Source: Sphingomonadales bacterium Ga0077559 (lineage in GTDB: Bacteria > Pseudomonadota > Alphaproteobacteria > Sphingomonadales > Sphingomonadaceae). From it: DNA of 64,000 nucleotides. Each line of letters opens with the position of its first letter. The first letter of the stretch is position 1. The translations under genes and the position numbers were made by a program. This document shows positions 16,206-25,041 of this stretch, one piece after another. The notes below the pieces were generated by a model, which had not been told where the DNA came from, did not search any database, and saw nothing but the letters and a program-made list of their open reading frames with translations. The stretch is from contig LNFK01000075.1 of the NCBI GenBank assembly GCA_001464315.1, forward strand, positions 1 to 64,000. Reading direction: 5' to 3'.

Positions 16206-16558
16206 TTAAACGGCAATTTTATCTCACCGGGGGTCTGGCCGCTGTGGGCCTCGGCGCGATTGGGGTGTTTTTGCCGTTATTGCCAACGGTCCCGTTTCTG
16301 ATCCTTGCCGCCTTTTGCTTTGCCCGAAGCAGTCCAAAGCTTGAAGCACGATTGATGAACCACCGACGCTATGGCCATCATCTGGTCGCGTGGCGCGCAA
16401 ATGGTGTTATCAATCGTCGCGCCAAATGGTCCGCGACCATAGCATTTGCCATCAGCATATTGATTGGTTTGATGGCCCTGCCCGTGCCGTGGTCGCTGAT
16501 ACCGATCGGGGTAGCGCTGATCTCGCTAACGTGGCTTTGGCGCAGACCCGAAGGTTAA
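16202..16558 (+). CDS. DUF454 (YbaN family) inner-membrane protein
   Basis: 118 residues. GAIGVFLPLLPTVPFLILAAFCFARSSP is the defining YbaN/DUF454 sequence, followed by a HxxxGxxxxxW-like soluble piece and two more hydrophobic segments. The TTG start at 16202 overlaps the dehydrogenase TGA; no better start exists before the first conserved helix. It converges with crtZ, overlapping by four bases. Function of the family is not established. Confidence 0.88.
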   Translation: MIKRQFYLTGGLAAVGLGAIGVFLPLLPTVPFLILAAFCFARSSPKLEARLMNHRRYGHHLVAWRANGVINRRAKWSATIAFAISILIGLMALPVPWSLIPIGVALISLTWLWRRPEG

Positions 16559-17052
16559 ATTGCGGCGTCGCGGACAACCGCGATGCCAGTTTCGCGTTGC
16601 ACTTTTAACTCTGCCTTCAACTTGGCAGGATCGCGCGCGAAGACGAAACCGAAACTGACTCCGCCTTCTTTGCCAACGGTCGCATGATGCAGCTTGTGCG
16701 CTTGCACCAATCGCTTGGCATAGCCGCGTTTTGGAACCCAGCGGAAATAACGCTGATGCACCAGACCGTCATGGATGAAAGTATAAATTAAACCATAAAC
16801 CGTGACACCCACCGCAGCCCACCAGAGGGCAGCCGAGTAATAATAACCGACGGTAAACATGCTGATTGCCGCCGTCGCGCCGACGATTGCGAACAAATCA
16901 TTCTTCTCGAGCACATTGTCATGGGGCTCATGATGATCGCGATGCCAGTCCCAGCCCCAACCGTGCATGATATATTTGTGGCTCGCCCAAGCTACAAATT
17001 CCATCACAGCGACAACCATTACAACAATCGCAATTTTTTCGAACAGACTCAC
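16555..17052 (-). CDS. crtZ: Beta-carotene 3-hydroxylase
   Basis: 165 residues, usual length for bacterial CrtZ. The four His clusters of the di-iron centre are present: H25-KYIM-H30, HRDHH at 37-41, HDGLVHQR, and HKLHH, with hydrophobic helices between. It adds 3/3' hydroxyls to beta-ionone rings, giving zeaxanthin or, after ketolation, astaxanthin. The GTG start overlaps the crtW TGA (GTGA), so the two are cotranslated. Membrane-embedded. Confidence 0.95.
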   Translation of the reverse strand: MSLFEKIAIVVMVVAVMEFVAWASHKYIMHGWGWDWHRDHHEPHDNVLEKNDLFAIVGATAAISMFTVGYYYSAALWWAAVGVTVYGLIYTFIHDGLVHQRYFRWVPKRGYAKRLVQAHKLHHATVGKEGGVSFGFVFARDPAKLKAELKVQRETGIAVVRDAAI

Positions 17053-17843
17053 TCGTTCACGCCCCGCTTGTAATTACGCTGATATTCCCCGTGCGCTTTA
17101 GGCAACGCCCACCACGGGGTGCCTGGCGCAAGATGATGCTCGTGATGATAGCCGAAATGAAAGCAGCTGAAAAGCGACGCGATAACGCCAAAATCATTGG
17201 TGCGCGCATTGTGATGGTCGGAAAATTCCGAATCGTCGTGGCGGTGCGGCAGATAAGTGCCAAAATAGAAAAGCTGAAGCGACGAAGCGATTGCCGGAAC
17301 AGCATACAGCAGAGTGATGTTCTGCAAAGGTACGTTCAGAACAAAGTAATAGCAGACCACAATCGTCGAAATGAAAGCAACTGACTGCAATCCGAAATAG
17401 CGCTTTAGAAACAACATATACCAAGGCCAAAACGAGCGGCTGTCTTCGGCATTGAAATCTGGATCATCGGTGCTGCCGACATGGCGGTGATGCGCAAAAT
17501 GCGCATCGCGCATCCGTCGCCAGCCAAAACCTGCATACAGAAACAAAACGATTTTGCCGATTGCCGCATTGGTGCGATGGTGACCGGGCGCGAGCGAGCC
17601 ATGCATCGCATCATGCGCGACAATGAACATCCCTACCGAAAGCCAGCATTGCAGGGCGATTGCACCGATCACTAACGGCCAATCGGACAGGTGGATCGCA
17701 AAAAAGAACATAGCCCAGATGTGAACCCCGATCCAGACGCCGAACATCAACCCGGCAAATGTCAGGCCGATCGTTGCGTCACTGGACGGAGAAAAGGTTG
17801 GGGCCGGTGTGGGCATTGCTTTGTCTGGGTTATATATGGCCAT
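17049..17843 (-). CDS. crtW: Beta-carotene ketolase
   Basis: 264 residues from ATG 17843. Membrane fatty-acid-desaturase fold with the conserved His boxes HDAMH (77-81), HFAHHRH (115-121) and HHEHH near the C-terminus, plus the ketolase signature STDDPDF. CrtW adds 4/4' keto groups to beta-carotene; with CrtZ this makes astaxanthin-type xanthophylls. Upstream carotenoid genes (crtE, crtB, crtI, crtY) are not in this window, so this is a tailoring pair. An extension to a TTG at 17861 was rejected. Confidence 0.95.
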   Translation of the reverse strand: MAIYNPDKAMPTPAPTFSPSSDATIGLTFAGLMFGVWIGVHIWAMFFFAIHLSDWPLVIGAIALQCWLSVGMFIVAHDAMHGSLAPGHHRTNAAIGKIVLFLYAGFGWRRMRDAHFAHHRHVGSTDDPDFNAEDSRSFWPWYMLFLKRYFGLQSVAFISTIVVCYYFVLNVPLQNITLLYAVPAIASSLQLFYFGTYLPHRHDDSEFSDHHNARTNDFGVIASLFSCFHFGYHHEHHLAPGTPWWALPKAHGEYQRNYKRGVNE

Positions 17844-18002
17844 CACGACCGATGCAGCCAATATGGGTAAAAGGATATAGTAAGGTCTCGGTTCCGCACG
17901 CGCCCAAGACAGGCGCCATACCTAGTGGAAATTTTTCGGGCAATATAGCTGAAACTGTCCAAGCTTGCATTTCGAGCCAAACAAGGCCACCGGCGATATA
18001 TT

Positions 18003-19436
18003 ATGTCTTCGATACTCAAAACCCTGTATGAAAAAATCTGGCAAGCGCATGTTGTAGAAACACGCGATGATGGCACCAGCCTGATCTTCATCGACCGGCA
18101 TCTTGTACATGAGGTGACCAGCCCACAAGCGTTCGAAGGACTTCGCGTTGCAGGGCGCAAAGTGCGGCGGCCCGATTTGACGCTCGCTGTCCCTGACCAT
18201 AATTTACCGACGACCGCGCGACTGGATGCAAACGGCAAGCGCATTCCCATTGCTGATCCTGAAAGCGCTCAGCAACTGGCTGCGCTTGAAAAAAATGCCC
18301 CCGATTTCGGCATCCGCTATATCGACGCGTCCGATGCCAATCAGGGAATTGTCCATGTTGTCGGACCGGAACAGGGCTTTTCGCTGCCCGGCACGACGAT
18401 TGTCTGCGGTGACAGCCATACCGCCTGCCATGGCGGACTTGGCGCGCTTGCGTTCGGCATCGGCACATCCGAAGTGGAGCATGTGCTGGCGACCCAGACC
18501 TTGCAATTGAAGCAATCGAAATCGATGGAAGTCAGGGTCGAAGGTGAACTTGGTCCCGGAGTAACCGCCAAGGATGTGGTGCTTCACATCACTGGCGTGC
18601 TTGGTGCGTCCGGCGGGACTGGCCATGTGATCGAATATACCGGTGCGGTCATCCGGTCGCTTAGCGTCGAGGGGCGCCTGACGATTTCAAACATGGCGAT
18701 CGAGCACGGTGCGCGCGCTGGCCTGATTGCACCTGACGATGTTACCTTCGATTATCTCAAGGGCCGTCCGATGGCCCCAAAGGATGCAGCGTGGGACGAA
18801 GCGGTGGCCTATTGGCGCTCGCTCGCCACCGATGCAGGCGCGACATATGACAAGAGCATCGTCATCAACGCAAGCGACATCGCACCAACCGTCACGTGGG
18901 GGACTAGCCCCGAGGACGTTCTGCCAATCACCGGCATTATCCCCGACCCAATGAGTTTTGTCGATCCCGCAAAGCAGAATGCCGCGCAGAAATCACTTGA
19001 TTATATGGGTCTCAAAGCCGGTACCCCGATGACTCAGATTGAGGTGCAGAATATCTTCATCGGCAGCTGCACCAACAGCCGGATAGAAGACCTCCGCGCC
19101 GCCGCCGCCGTCCTGAAAGGCCGCCACAAAGCCGCGAACGTCAAATGGGCAATCGTTGTCCCCGGCAGCGGATTGGTAAAAGCTCAAGCCGAAGCCGAAG
19201 GACTCGACCGCATTTTCACTGACGCAGGCCTTGAATGGCGCGAACCGGGCTGCTCGGCATGTCTTGGCATGAATCCCGACAAAGTTCCCGCCGGAGAACG
19301 CTGCGCGTCGACAAGCAACCGCAATTTTGTGGGACGGCAGGGACCGGGAGCAAGGACGCATCTGGTCAGCCCCGCGATGGCGGCTGCAGCAGCGGTAACA
19401 GGCAGACTGACCGATGTCCGAGAACTGACCGGCTGA
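18003..19436 (+). CDS. leuC: 3-isopropylmalate dehydratase large subunit
   Basis: 477 residues, full length. [12 protein letters not shown] and [19 protein letters not shown] open the protein; [27 protein letters not shown] carries the first cluster Cys, [17 protein letters not shown] the second and [11 protein letters not shown] the third, giving the [4Fe-4S] site of aconitase-type enzymes. With LeuD it isomerises 2- to 3-isopropylmalate in leucine synthesis. ATG 18003 has a weak SD. It is divergent from crtW across 159 bases. leuD follows after two small genes rather than directly. Confidence 0.97.
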   Translation: MSSILKTLYEKIWQAHVVETRDDGTSLIFIDRHLVHEVTSPQAFEGLRVAGRKVRRPDLTLAVPDHNLPTTARLDANGKRIPIADPESAQQLAALEKNAPDFGIRYIDASDANQGIVHVVGPEQGFSLPGTTIVCGDSHTACHGGLGALAFGIGTSEVEHVLATQTLQLKQSKSMEVRVEGELGPGVTAKDVVLHITGVLGASGGTGHVIEYTGAVIRSLSVEGRLTISNMAIEHGARAGLIAPDDVTFDYLKGRPMAPKDAAWDEAVAYWRSLATDAGATYDKSIVINASDIAPTVTWGTSPEDVLPITGIIPDPMSFVDPAKQNAAQKSLDYMGLKAGTPMTQIEVQNIFIGSCTNSRIEDLRAAAAVLKGRHKAANVKWAIVVPGSGLVKAQAEAEGLDRIFTDAGLEWREPGCSACLGMNPDKVPAGERCASTSNRNFVGRQGPGARTHLVSPAMAAAAAVTGRLTDVRELTG

Positions 19437-19469
19437 GTCCCGCCACGGCACATAGCATTATGCCTATTA

Positions 19470-19498
19470 TTGACTTGTCGCGACATGTTGCAAAATAT
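19470..19498 (+). promoter_or_regulatory. Sigma-70-type promoter for the small gene at 19521
   Basis: TTGACT (19470-19475), 17 bases, then AAATAT (19493-19498), running into TATAAA. It lies between leuC and the small ORF. This would give the downstream genes an internal promoter independent of leuC. Confidence 0.5.
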
Positions 19499-19520
19499 AA
19501 ACTCCGGCAGGAGGTGACTT

Positions 19521-19796
19521 ATGGCAGGCGACGGTTCGTATGACGCGGTGGAGCATACCGGGGTTGTCGTAGGCTGGACGCATAATGACTTACCCAATTC
19601 GATAAATTTGAGAATTCAAAGTGCGGCGTCGAATGCAGCGCTGCGCGATCAACGGATCGACAGCCATCACTTTCTGATGACACAAAACCAGGCTTTATTG
19701 CTGGCCAAATACTTACTCGAAGCGACGGGTCAGACGATACCGCAGCGGCCAACGCCGACAATCTGGCAACGCATAAGGTCGCAACGCGCGGGATAA
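19521..19796 (+). CDS. Small conserved-type hypothetical protein
   Basis: 91 residues. The start is strongly supported by AGGAGGTGA five bases upstream of ATG. The N-terminal half looks folded (HTGVVVGWTHNDLPNSINLRI), the C-terminal half helical (HFLMTQNQALLLAKYLLEATGQ). No signal, membrane segment or metal motif. I do not recognise a family. It may have its own promoter and sits between leuC and leuD. Confidence 0.75.
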   Translation: MAGDGSYDAVEHTGVVVGWTHNDLPNSINLRIQSAASNAALRDQRIDSHHFLMTQNQALLLAKYLLEATGQTIPQRPTPTIWQRIRSQRAG

Positions 19797-19856
19797 GGCC
19801 TTTACTTGCGCAGACCGGCAAAGCTAAGGATTTGGTTCAGCACAGGACAGAATAAT

Positions 19857-20063
19857 ATGACCGACGAAAAAGAAGACAATAAAGACGATTGGTCGACAGG
19901 TGCAAAAGTTGGTGCCGCGGTCGGATCGGCGGCGCTGATGGCGGCGTTGCTCTATGCCGGACGGCGCAGCCTGACGCGCAAGAATGGCAAGCTCGAGCCG
20001 CTATCGCCCGAGCCCGAAGTTGAGCCAATCAGTGACCATCAGCCCAAGATCGATACGGATTGA
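19857..20063 (+). CDS. Small single-span membrane protein
   Basis: 68 residues from ATG 19857 with ACAGGACAG upstream. An acidic head ([11 protein letters not shown]) precedes one hydrophobic helix ([19 protein letters not shown]), then a basic stop-transfer [10 protein letters not shown] and an acidic tail. Probably an inner-membrane anchor-type protein of unknown function. It ends 4 bases before the leuD start, which argues for cotranscription. Confidence 0.65.
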   Translation: MTDEKEDNKDDWSTGAKVGAAVGSAALMAALLYAGRRSLTRKNGKLEPLSPEPEVEPISDHQPKIDTD

Positions 20064-20067
20064 TCGC

Positions 20068-20661
20068 ATGCAGCCAGTCGAACGCGTCGAAGGCCGCGCC
20101 TATCCTTTGGGGCTGAAAAATGTTGATACCGACATCATCATTCCTGCAAAATGGCTGAAGACGATCAGCCGCAGCGGCTTGGGCAAGGGCGCATTTGAAA
20201 CACTTCGTGCGGTAGACGGCAATGTGTTTGATGATCCCGAATATGCAGGCGCACAGATTTTAATCGCAGGCGACAATTTCGGGTGCGGGTCGAGCCGTGA
20301 GCATGCTGCTTGGGCGATGGCCGATCTGGGCATTCGCGCCGTAATCGCTCCGAGTTTTTCCGACATATTTTCGGGCAATGCCTTCAAAAATGGTTTGCTC
20401 TCCATCGTGTTGCCCCAAAATGCGATTGACCGACTGATGGACGTTGCCAAAACCGATCCTATCCACATCGAACTGGAAACGCAGACGGTGACTACGCCGT
20501 TTCAGGATCGATTCGAATTCGAAATCGATCCGTTCCGCAAACATTGCCTGTTGAATGGCGTCGATGAAATCGGCCTGACGCTGCAGAGCAGCGATGCCAT
20601 TTCAACTTACGAGACAAAAATTGCGGCAAGCCAGCCCTGGCTGGTGCCGATCGCAGCTTAG
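20068..20661 (+). CDS. leuD: 3-isopropylmalate dehydratase small subunit
   Basis: 197 residues from ATG 20068. [22 protein letters not shown] at the N-terminus, [30 protein letters not shown] in the swivel domain and the C-terminal [17 protein letters not shown] are diagnostic. It forms the LeuCD heterodimer. An upstream extension in the same frame to 19984 overlaps the small membrane gene and lacks conservation, so it was rejected. Confidence 0.96.
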   Translation: MQPVERVEGRAYPLGLKNVDTDIIIPAKWLKTISRSGLGKGAFETLRAVDGNVFDDPEYAGAQILIAGDNFGCGSSREHAAWAMADLGIRAVIAPSFSDIFSGNAFKNGLLSIVLPQNAIDRLMDVAKTDPIHIELETQTVTTPFQDRFEFEIDPFRKHCLLNGVDEIGLTLQSSDAISTYETKIAASQPWLVPIAA

Positions 20662-20670
20662 GAGAGAGAT

Positions 20671-21666
20671 ATGCGCGCTTTATTATCGGTCGCAACCGGC
20701 GGCCCTGAAACACTTGTCCTGGGCGAACTTCCCGAACCTGTAGCCGGGCCCGGACAGGTTGTAGTCGCGGTCAAGGCATGCTCGATCAATTTCCCCGATA
20801 CCTTGATGATCGTCGATCTGTACCAGTTCAAACCGCCGCGCCCATTTGCCCCTGGCGGGGAAATTGCAGGCGTGGTCGAAGGAGTGGGCGAAGGCGTCAG
20901 CGGCTTTGCAGTCGGCGACCGGGTAATCGGCCTGTGCGGCAATGGCGGATTGACTGAGAAAGTTGCAGTTGCGGCATTCAACTGCTTCAAGATGCCCGAT
21001 GCGATGTCCTTCGACGACGGCGCATCCTTGCTGATGACCTACGGCACGTCAATCCACGCCCTTAAAGACCGCGGGCATATGAAGGAGGGCGACAGCGTCC
21101 TTGTTCTGGGCGGCGCAGGCGGAATCGGTATATCGGCGATTGAGCTTGGCAAGGCTTTTGGTGGCCGCGTTGTTGCGGGCGTATCAAGCGAGGCCAAAGC
21201 CGAAATCGCGCGCGAGGCAGGCGCCGACGATGTTGTTGTCTATCCGCAACAGCCCTTCGACAAGGACAAGTCAAAAGCCGTCGCCGAAATGTTCAAAAAT
21301 GCGGCTGGCAAAGACGGATTCAACATCATCTACGACACCGTGGGCGGCGACTATAGCGAACCTGCGGTGCGTTCTATCGCCTGGGAGGGTAAGTTTCTCG
21401 TCGTCGGTTTCCCCGCCGGAATCGCAAAGTTGCCGCTTAACCTGACGTTGCTAAAAAGCTGTGACGTCTGTGGCGTTTTCTGGGGCGCATTTGCCGCGCG
21501 CACGCCGCAGAAAAACCATGCCAACATTGCAGAGCTATTTAACCTGTATGCCGCTGGCAAAATCAAACCGCGCGTTTCGGAAACGTTCGAACTCGCCGAT
21601 GCGGGTAACGCGATCGCCCGTCTCGGCGACCGGGCCGCCGTTGGCAAGCTGGTTGTGCATATTTGA
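20671..21666 (+). CDS. NADPH:quinone oxidoreductase-like MDR family protein
   Basis: 331 residues. GroES-like N-terminus (KACSINFPDTLMIVDLYQFKP, PGGEIAGVVEGVG) and Rossmann domain with VLVLGGAGGIGISAIELGKAFG. No catalytic-zinc ligands, consistent with quinone reductase/zeta-crystallin-type medium-chain reductases. The CGVFWGAF motif and final GKLVVHI match the quinone-reductase branch. ATG follows GGAGAGAG, nine bases after leuD. Cytosolic, probably reducing quinones or enoyl substrates. Confidence 0.9.
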   Translation: MRALLSVATGGPETLVLGELPEPVAGPGQVVVAVKACSINFPDTLMIVDLYQFKPPRPFAPGGEIAGVVEGVGEGVSGFAVGDRVIGLCGNGGLTEKVAVAAFNCFKMPDAMSFDDGASLLMTYGTSIHALKDRGHMKEGDSVLVLGGAGGIGISAIELGKAFGGRVVAGVSSEAKAEIAREAGADDVVVYPQQPFDKDKSKAVAEMFKNAAGKDGFNIIYDTVGGDYSEPAVRSIAWEGKFLVVGFPAGIAKLPLNLTLLKSCDVCGVFWGAFAARTPQKNHANIAELFNLYAAGKIKPRVSETFELADAGNAIARLGDRAAVGKLVVHI

Positions 21667-21731
21667 ACAGCTGCCTTGCCGATCCCACGCTAAGCCATTA
21701 TCTTTGACTAACCGAAAACGGGAACCACAAT

Positions 21732-22055
21732 ATGACGACCTTTGACAACCGCGAAAACGCCTTTGAAAACAAATTCGCTCATGATGCTGACCTGCATTTC
21801 AAGATTACGGCCCGCCGCAATAAGCTGGTGGGACAATGGGCAGCCGAGAAAATGGGGCTGACCCCTGAAGAAACGACCGCATATGCGACCTCGGTTGTAC
21901 AGGCCGATTTCGAAGAAGCGGGCGACGAAGACGTTATCCGTAAGGTGCTTGGCGACCTGACTTCAGCTGGCATCGAAGCCGACGACGCGATGATCCGCGC
22001 CGCGCTCGAAGAAAAAATGGTCGAAGCCCGCCGCCAGTTTATCGAGCCAGCCTGA
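21732..22055 (+). CDS. DUF1476 protein, F1-ATPase zeta-type inhibitor
   Basis: 107 residues. MTTFDNRENAFENKFAHDADL is the invariant start of the alphaproteobacterial DUF1476 family, followed by a four-helix body with ARRNKLVGQWAAEKMGL and EEKMVEARRQFIEPA. In Paracoccus denitrificans this protein is the zeta subunit that inhibits F1-ATPase hydrolysis through its N-terminus; in other species inhibition is weak. It is one-base coupled to bolA (TGATG). Confidence 0.92.
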   Translation: MTTFDNRENAFENKFAHDADLHFKITARRNKLVGQWAAEKMGLTPEETTAYATSVVQADFEEAGDEDVIRKVLGDLTSAGIEADDAMIRAALEEKMVEARRQFIEPA

Positions 22056-22285
22056 TGGCCATGTCGGCGGTCGATATCGAAAGCATGATCAAGGCGGCAC
22101 TGCCCGATGCGCTGATTGAAATTACCGATCTGGCGGGCGACGGCAATCATTATGCCGCGCGGGTCGTCAGTGAGAGTTTCCGCGGTATTCCCCGCGTCAA
22201 ACAGCACAAGGCGGTTTACGATGCGCTGGGCGGCCGGATGGGCGGTGTATTGCATGCGCTTCAGTTAACCACTGCAACACCCTAA
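22055..22285 (+). CDS. bolA: BolA family protein
   Basis: 76 residues. The fold signature is I.....D...ITDLAGDGNHYAARVVSESFRG, then PRVKQHKAVYDALGGRMGGVLHALQL, with the conserved His in VKQHKAVY. BolA proteins partner with CGFS glutaredoxins to bind [2Fe-2S] clusters, and such a glutaredoxin is encoded 19 bases downstream. Translationally coupled to the DUF1476 gene. Confidence 0.93.
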   Translation: MAMSAVDIESMIKAALPDALIEITDLAGDGNHYAARVVSESFRGIPRVKQHKAVYDALGGRMGGVLHALQLTTATP

Positions 22286-22304
22286 GATTTTTGGAGTATA
22301 GATA

Positions 22305-22631
22305 ATGAGCGTGAACGAACGGATTGACGAGCTGGTAAAAAGCAATGACGTGGTGCTGTTCATGAAAGGCACGCCCTTGTTTCCGCAATGCGGGTTTTCG
22401 AGCAAGGCGATTGCCATCCTCGATCACCTCGGCGTCGCCTATGAAAGCGTGGACGTGTTGCAGGACATGGAAATTCGCGCTGGTATCAAGGAATATTCCG
22501 ACTGGCCGACTATCCCCCAGCTTTATGTGAAGGGCGAATTTCTCGGTGGTTCAGACATCATGATGGAAATGTTCGACGCAGGTGAGTTGCAGGAAATGGT
22601 CGATAGCAAGGGCTTGGCAAAGGCTGTTTAA
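22305..22631 (+). CDS. grxD: Monothiol glutaredoxin (Grx4/GrxD type)
   Basis: 108 residues. C29-G-F-S32 is the monothiol active site that ligates a shared [2Fe-2S] cluster with glutathione; VVLFMKGTPLFPQ precedes it, and WPTIPQLYVKGEFLGGSDI carries the cis-Pro and glutathione-binding residues. Works with BolA in Fe-S trafficking and iron sensing. ATG has TTGGAG upstream. Converges with the MFS gene with a four-base overlap. Confidence 0.96.
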   Translation: MSVNERIDELVKSNDVVLFMKGTPLFPQCGFSSKAIAILDHLGVAYESVDVLQDMEIRAGIKEYSDWPTIPQLYVKGEFLGGSDIMMEMFDAGELQEMVDSKGLAKAV

Positions 22632-23872
22632 ATAGCGACTGGTTCGGCTTCGGCTCGGCGGATGTTGGGTAGCAGAAGATGCAGCCAGCCGAGCGCTAGC
22701 AAGTAAGATGCGGCGGCGAATATAAACAATGGTGTAAAGCCAAGTCCCGCCGCCAGTACAGCGCCTGTCACGAGCTGAATCAATGCGCCACCCATGTTGC
22801 CCATGAACGCGCCGAATGCGGTCACCCGCCCGACTTTTCCGCGCGGCACGACGTCGGTGATGATCGAAAATATTGAAAGTGAAAATCCCTGATGCCCGGC
22901 CATAACGACGCCCATCATGATAGCCACCGGCCAGAATGAATCGAGCGTGAGAACGAATGGCAATGGAACGACGATGGCTGCCGATCCGAACATAATGGTC
23001 TTGCGGACGCGGTTGACGCTCCATCCCGCCTCGAGAAGACGTGTTGAAAGCCAGCCCGCGAAGAGCGCGCCCGCGCCCGAACCAAAAAACGCGATGGCTA
23101 GAGGTATGGCAAGTTCGCTCGTCGTCAGTCCGAACTCTTTGCGATAAAAATCGGGTAGCCAGAAGTTGATGAGCCACCAGGTTGCATCGGATAGCATCTT
23201 TGCGATCACGATTGCCCATGTTCGCCGTTCCTTCAGGATCGGCCCATAAGGCGCGCCATCGTCAGCGAAATCTCGATTGGCGTCCTCTGCCTTATCGTCA
23301 AATTTCACGCCCCGCGCGAACCAAAGCCAAAGCGCTAGAGTGATAAACCCGCCGATACCGCCAAATATCAACGCACCGCGCCATCCCCAAATTGCAGCAA
23401 TCACCGGAATAAAAAACGGCATCGAGATAGTTCCGAGACCCGCAATCGCGGTACCAACGCCGAACGCAAAAGATCGTTTATCGGGCGGGAACAAGGTTGC
23501 GACGGTCTTGATCGTCAGCGGTGTCTGCACCGCCTCGGTCGCGCCAAGCCCGATCCGTGCGGCGACCACATGCCAACCCGCAATTGCCCAGCCATGCGCC
23601 ATCGCGGCAAGGCTCCAGGTCGTCACGCCAAAGACCATCGAACGTAAAACGCCAATTTTGTCGACGAGCCACCCTGTGAAAAGAAACGAAAGCGCCGCCG
23701 CAACCTGAGTTACAAAAGCGAGATTGGCAAAATCGCTGTCGCTCCAGCCAAGATCGGCCGACATGTCGGGCTTGAGGATTGCGATAACGGGCCGGTCCAT
23801 CGCGTTGAAAATACCGGCAACACACAGCAGCCCGAACAATATCCAGCGCAGCGTCGGCGTGATCGGCTTCAT
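22628..23872 (-). CDS. Major facilitator superfamily transporter (anion:cation symporter-like)
   Basis: 414 residues with twelve predicted helices. The A-loop motif GWLVDKIGVLRSM lies between helices 2 and 3, preceded by DRPVIAILKPDMSADLGWSDSDFA, which resembles the ExuT/hexuronate and related ACS transporters. ATG 23872 has AGAGGA upstream and is preferred to a GTG five codons earlier. It likely imports an organic acid or sugar acid; substrate unknown. Divergent from yeiH. Confidence 0.87.
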   Translation of the reverse strand: MKPITPTLRWILFGLLCVAGIFNAMDRPVIAILKPDMSADLGWSDSDFANLAFVTQVAAALSFLFTGWLVDKIGVLRSMVFGVTTWSLAAMAHGWAIAGWHVVAARIGLGATEAVQTPLTIKTVATLFPPDKRSFAFGVGTAIAGLGTISMPFFIPVIAAIWGWRGALIFGGIGGFITLALWLWFARGVKFDDKAEDANRDFADDGAPYGPILKERRTWAIVIAKMLSDATWWLINFWLPDFYRKEFGLTTSELAIPLAIAFFGSGAGALFAGWLSTRLLEAGWSVNRVRKTIMFGSAAIVVPLPFVLTLDSFWPVAIMMGVVMAGHQGFSLSIFSIITDVVPRGKVGRVTAFGAFMGNMGGALIQLVTGAVLAAGLGFTPLFIFAAASYLLALGWLHLLLPNIRRAEAEPVAI

Positions 23873-23967
23873 TTCGGTCCTCTCCACTGCATCGGTGTCC
23901 GCGCTTGGCCTAAAGACCGTCTTGCTTTACGCTGGAACTCCTCTCACAGATGCCTATAGAAGGCCAT

Positions 23968-25041
23968 ATGACACCGCAAGACATAAACGCTAATTACATT
24001 GCGGACCTCTATGGCGAAACCTATCTCGCCGAGGAAAATCCGGCGCCGCGCAGCCGGCTGGCGATCAGCGCTCTGTTCCCGGGATTTGTTGTCGTCGCAA
24101 TCGCATCGGCAGCTGCGACATGGTTTTCCGAACATTATGGAATGCCGGTCATTCTCGCAGGCCTGCTGCTTGGCCTGGCGCTTAATTTCGTATCCGCCGA
24201 ACAAAAAGTCCATCCCGGCTTGGATTTTTGCGGTACATCTTGCCTGCGCTGGGGTATCGTGCTGCTGGGCACGCAAGTCACCGCAATGCAGGTCGGCAGC
24301 CTTGGCGCATTGGCGTTTCTCGGGCTGGTCGGCATCATGGCGCTCGTCATTGGCGCGGGTTTGTTGGGCGCAAAGCTCGGCGGCCAGAGCAATTATTCAG
24401 GCTGGCTGGCTGGCGGCGCGACAGCAATCTGCGGAGCGTCAGCTGCGCTGGCCATTTATGCTGTCATTGGCCGCGAGCGATTGAACCAGACGCAATTTAC
24501 CCTAACCCTAGTCGGCGTCGCGCTGGCCAGTGCAATCGCAATGTCGTTTTATCCGCTGATCGCCGCCTATCTCGACTTCACGGACAAGCAAGCTGGCTTT
24601 TTGATGGGGGCGGCGGTGCATGATGTCGCGCAGGCCTTAGGCGGCGGATATAGTTTTTCGCAAAGCGCAGGCGAAACCGCGACTATAGTGAAGCTGTCAC
24701 GCGTCGCCTTGCTCGCCCCAGCGGTCGCGCTCATCGGCCTTGCAATAGGAAGCACCGGCAGCCAACCGAAAAGCTTGCTCGCGAAACTTAAGCTTCCTTG
24801 GTTCATCCTTGCCTTTTTTGGCGCGGTGGCGCTCAACTCACTGGTCGACGCACCCGACTGGGTAGCTGAATATGGCTTGATTGCATCAAAAGCGATGCTG
24901 CTTTTTGCTGTCACCGCTACCGCAATGCGCTCTCGGCTCGACCTTTTGCTGGGTCAGGGGTGGAACGCGTTGCTGCCGGTGGTGCTCGCAACGCTAACCG
25001 CCTTCGCGGCGTCTGCTGCATTTGCCTGGGGCTTCTTATGA
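23968..25041 (+). CDS. YeiH/UPF0324 family putative sulfate exporter
   Basis: 357 residues, about ten hydrophobic helices. GMPVILAGLLLGLALNF, CLRWGIVLLGTQVTAMQV, GWLAGGATAICGASAALAIYAVIG and MGAAVHDVAQALGGGYSFS are family-defining. Start taken at ATG 23968 (AGAAGG upstream) rather than an ATG six codons earlier. Transport specificity is not well established. Its stop overlaps the glpD ATG (ATGA), an unusual pairing that could reflect only compact layout. Confidence 0.9.
   Translation: MTPQDINANYIADLYGETYLAEENPAPRSRLAISALFPGFVVVAIASAAATWFSEHYGMPVILAGLLLGLALNFVSAEQKVHPGLDFCGTSCLRWGIVLLGTQVTAMQVGSLGALAFLGLVGIMALVIGAGLLGAKLGGQSNYSGWLAGGATAICGASAALAIYAVIGRERLNQTQFTLTLVGVALASAIAMSFYPLIAAYLDFTDKQAGFLMGAAVHDVAQALGGGYSFSQSAGETATIVKLSRVALLAPAVALIGLAIGSTGSQPKSLLAKLKLPWFILAFFGAVALNSLVDAPDWVAEYGLIASKAMLLFAVTATAMRSRLDLLLGQGWNALLPVVLATLTAFAASAAFAWGFL

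Noticed and set aside
17844-18002. Light- or stress-responsive crtW promoter (PpsR or EcfG)
   Set aside because: A GGAAC is present on the minus strand but without CGTT at 16-17 bases; no TGT-N12-ACA.
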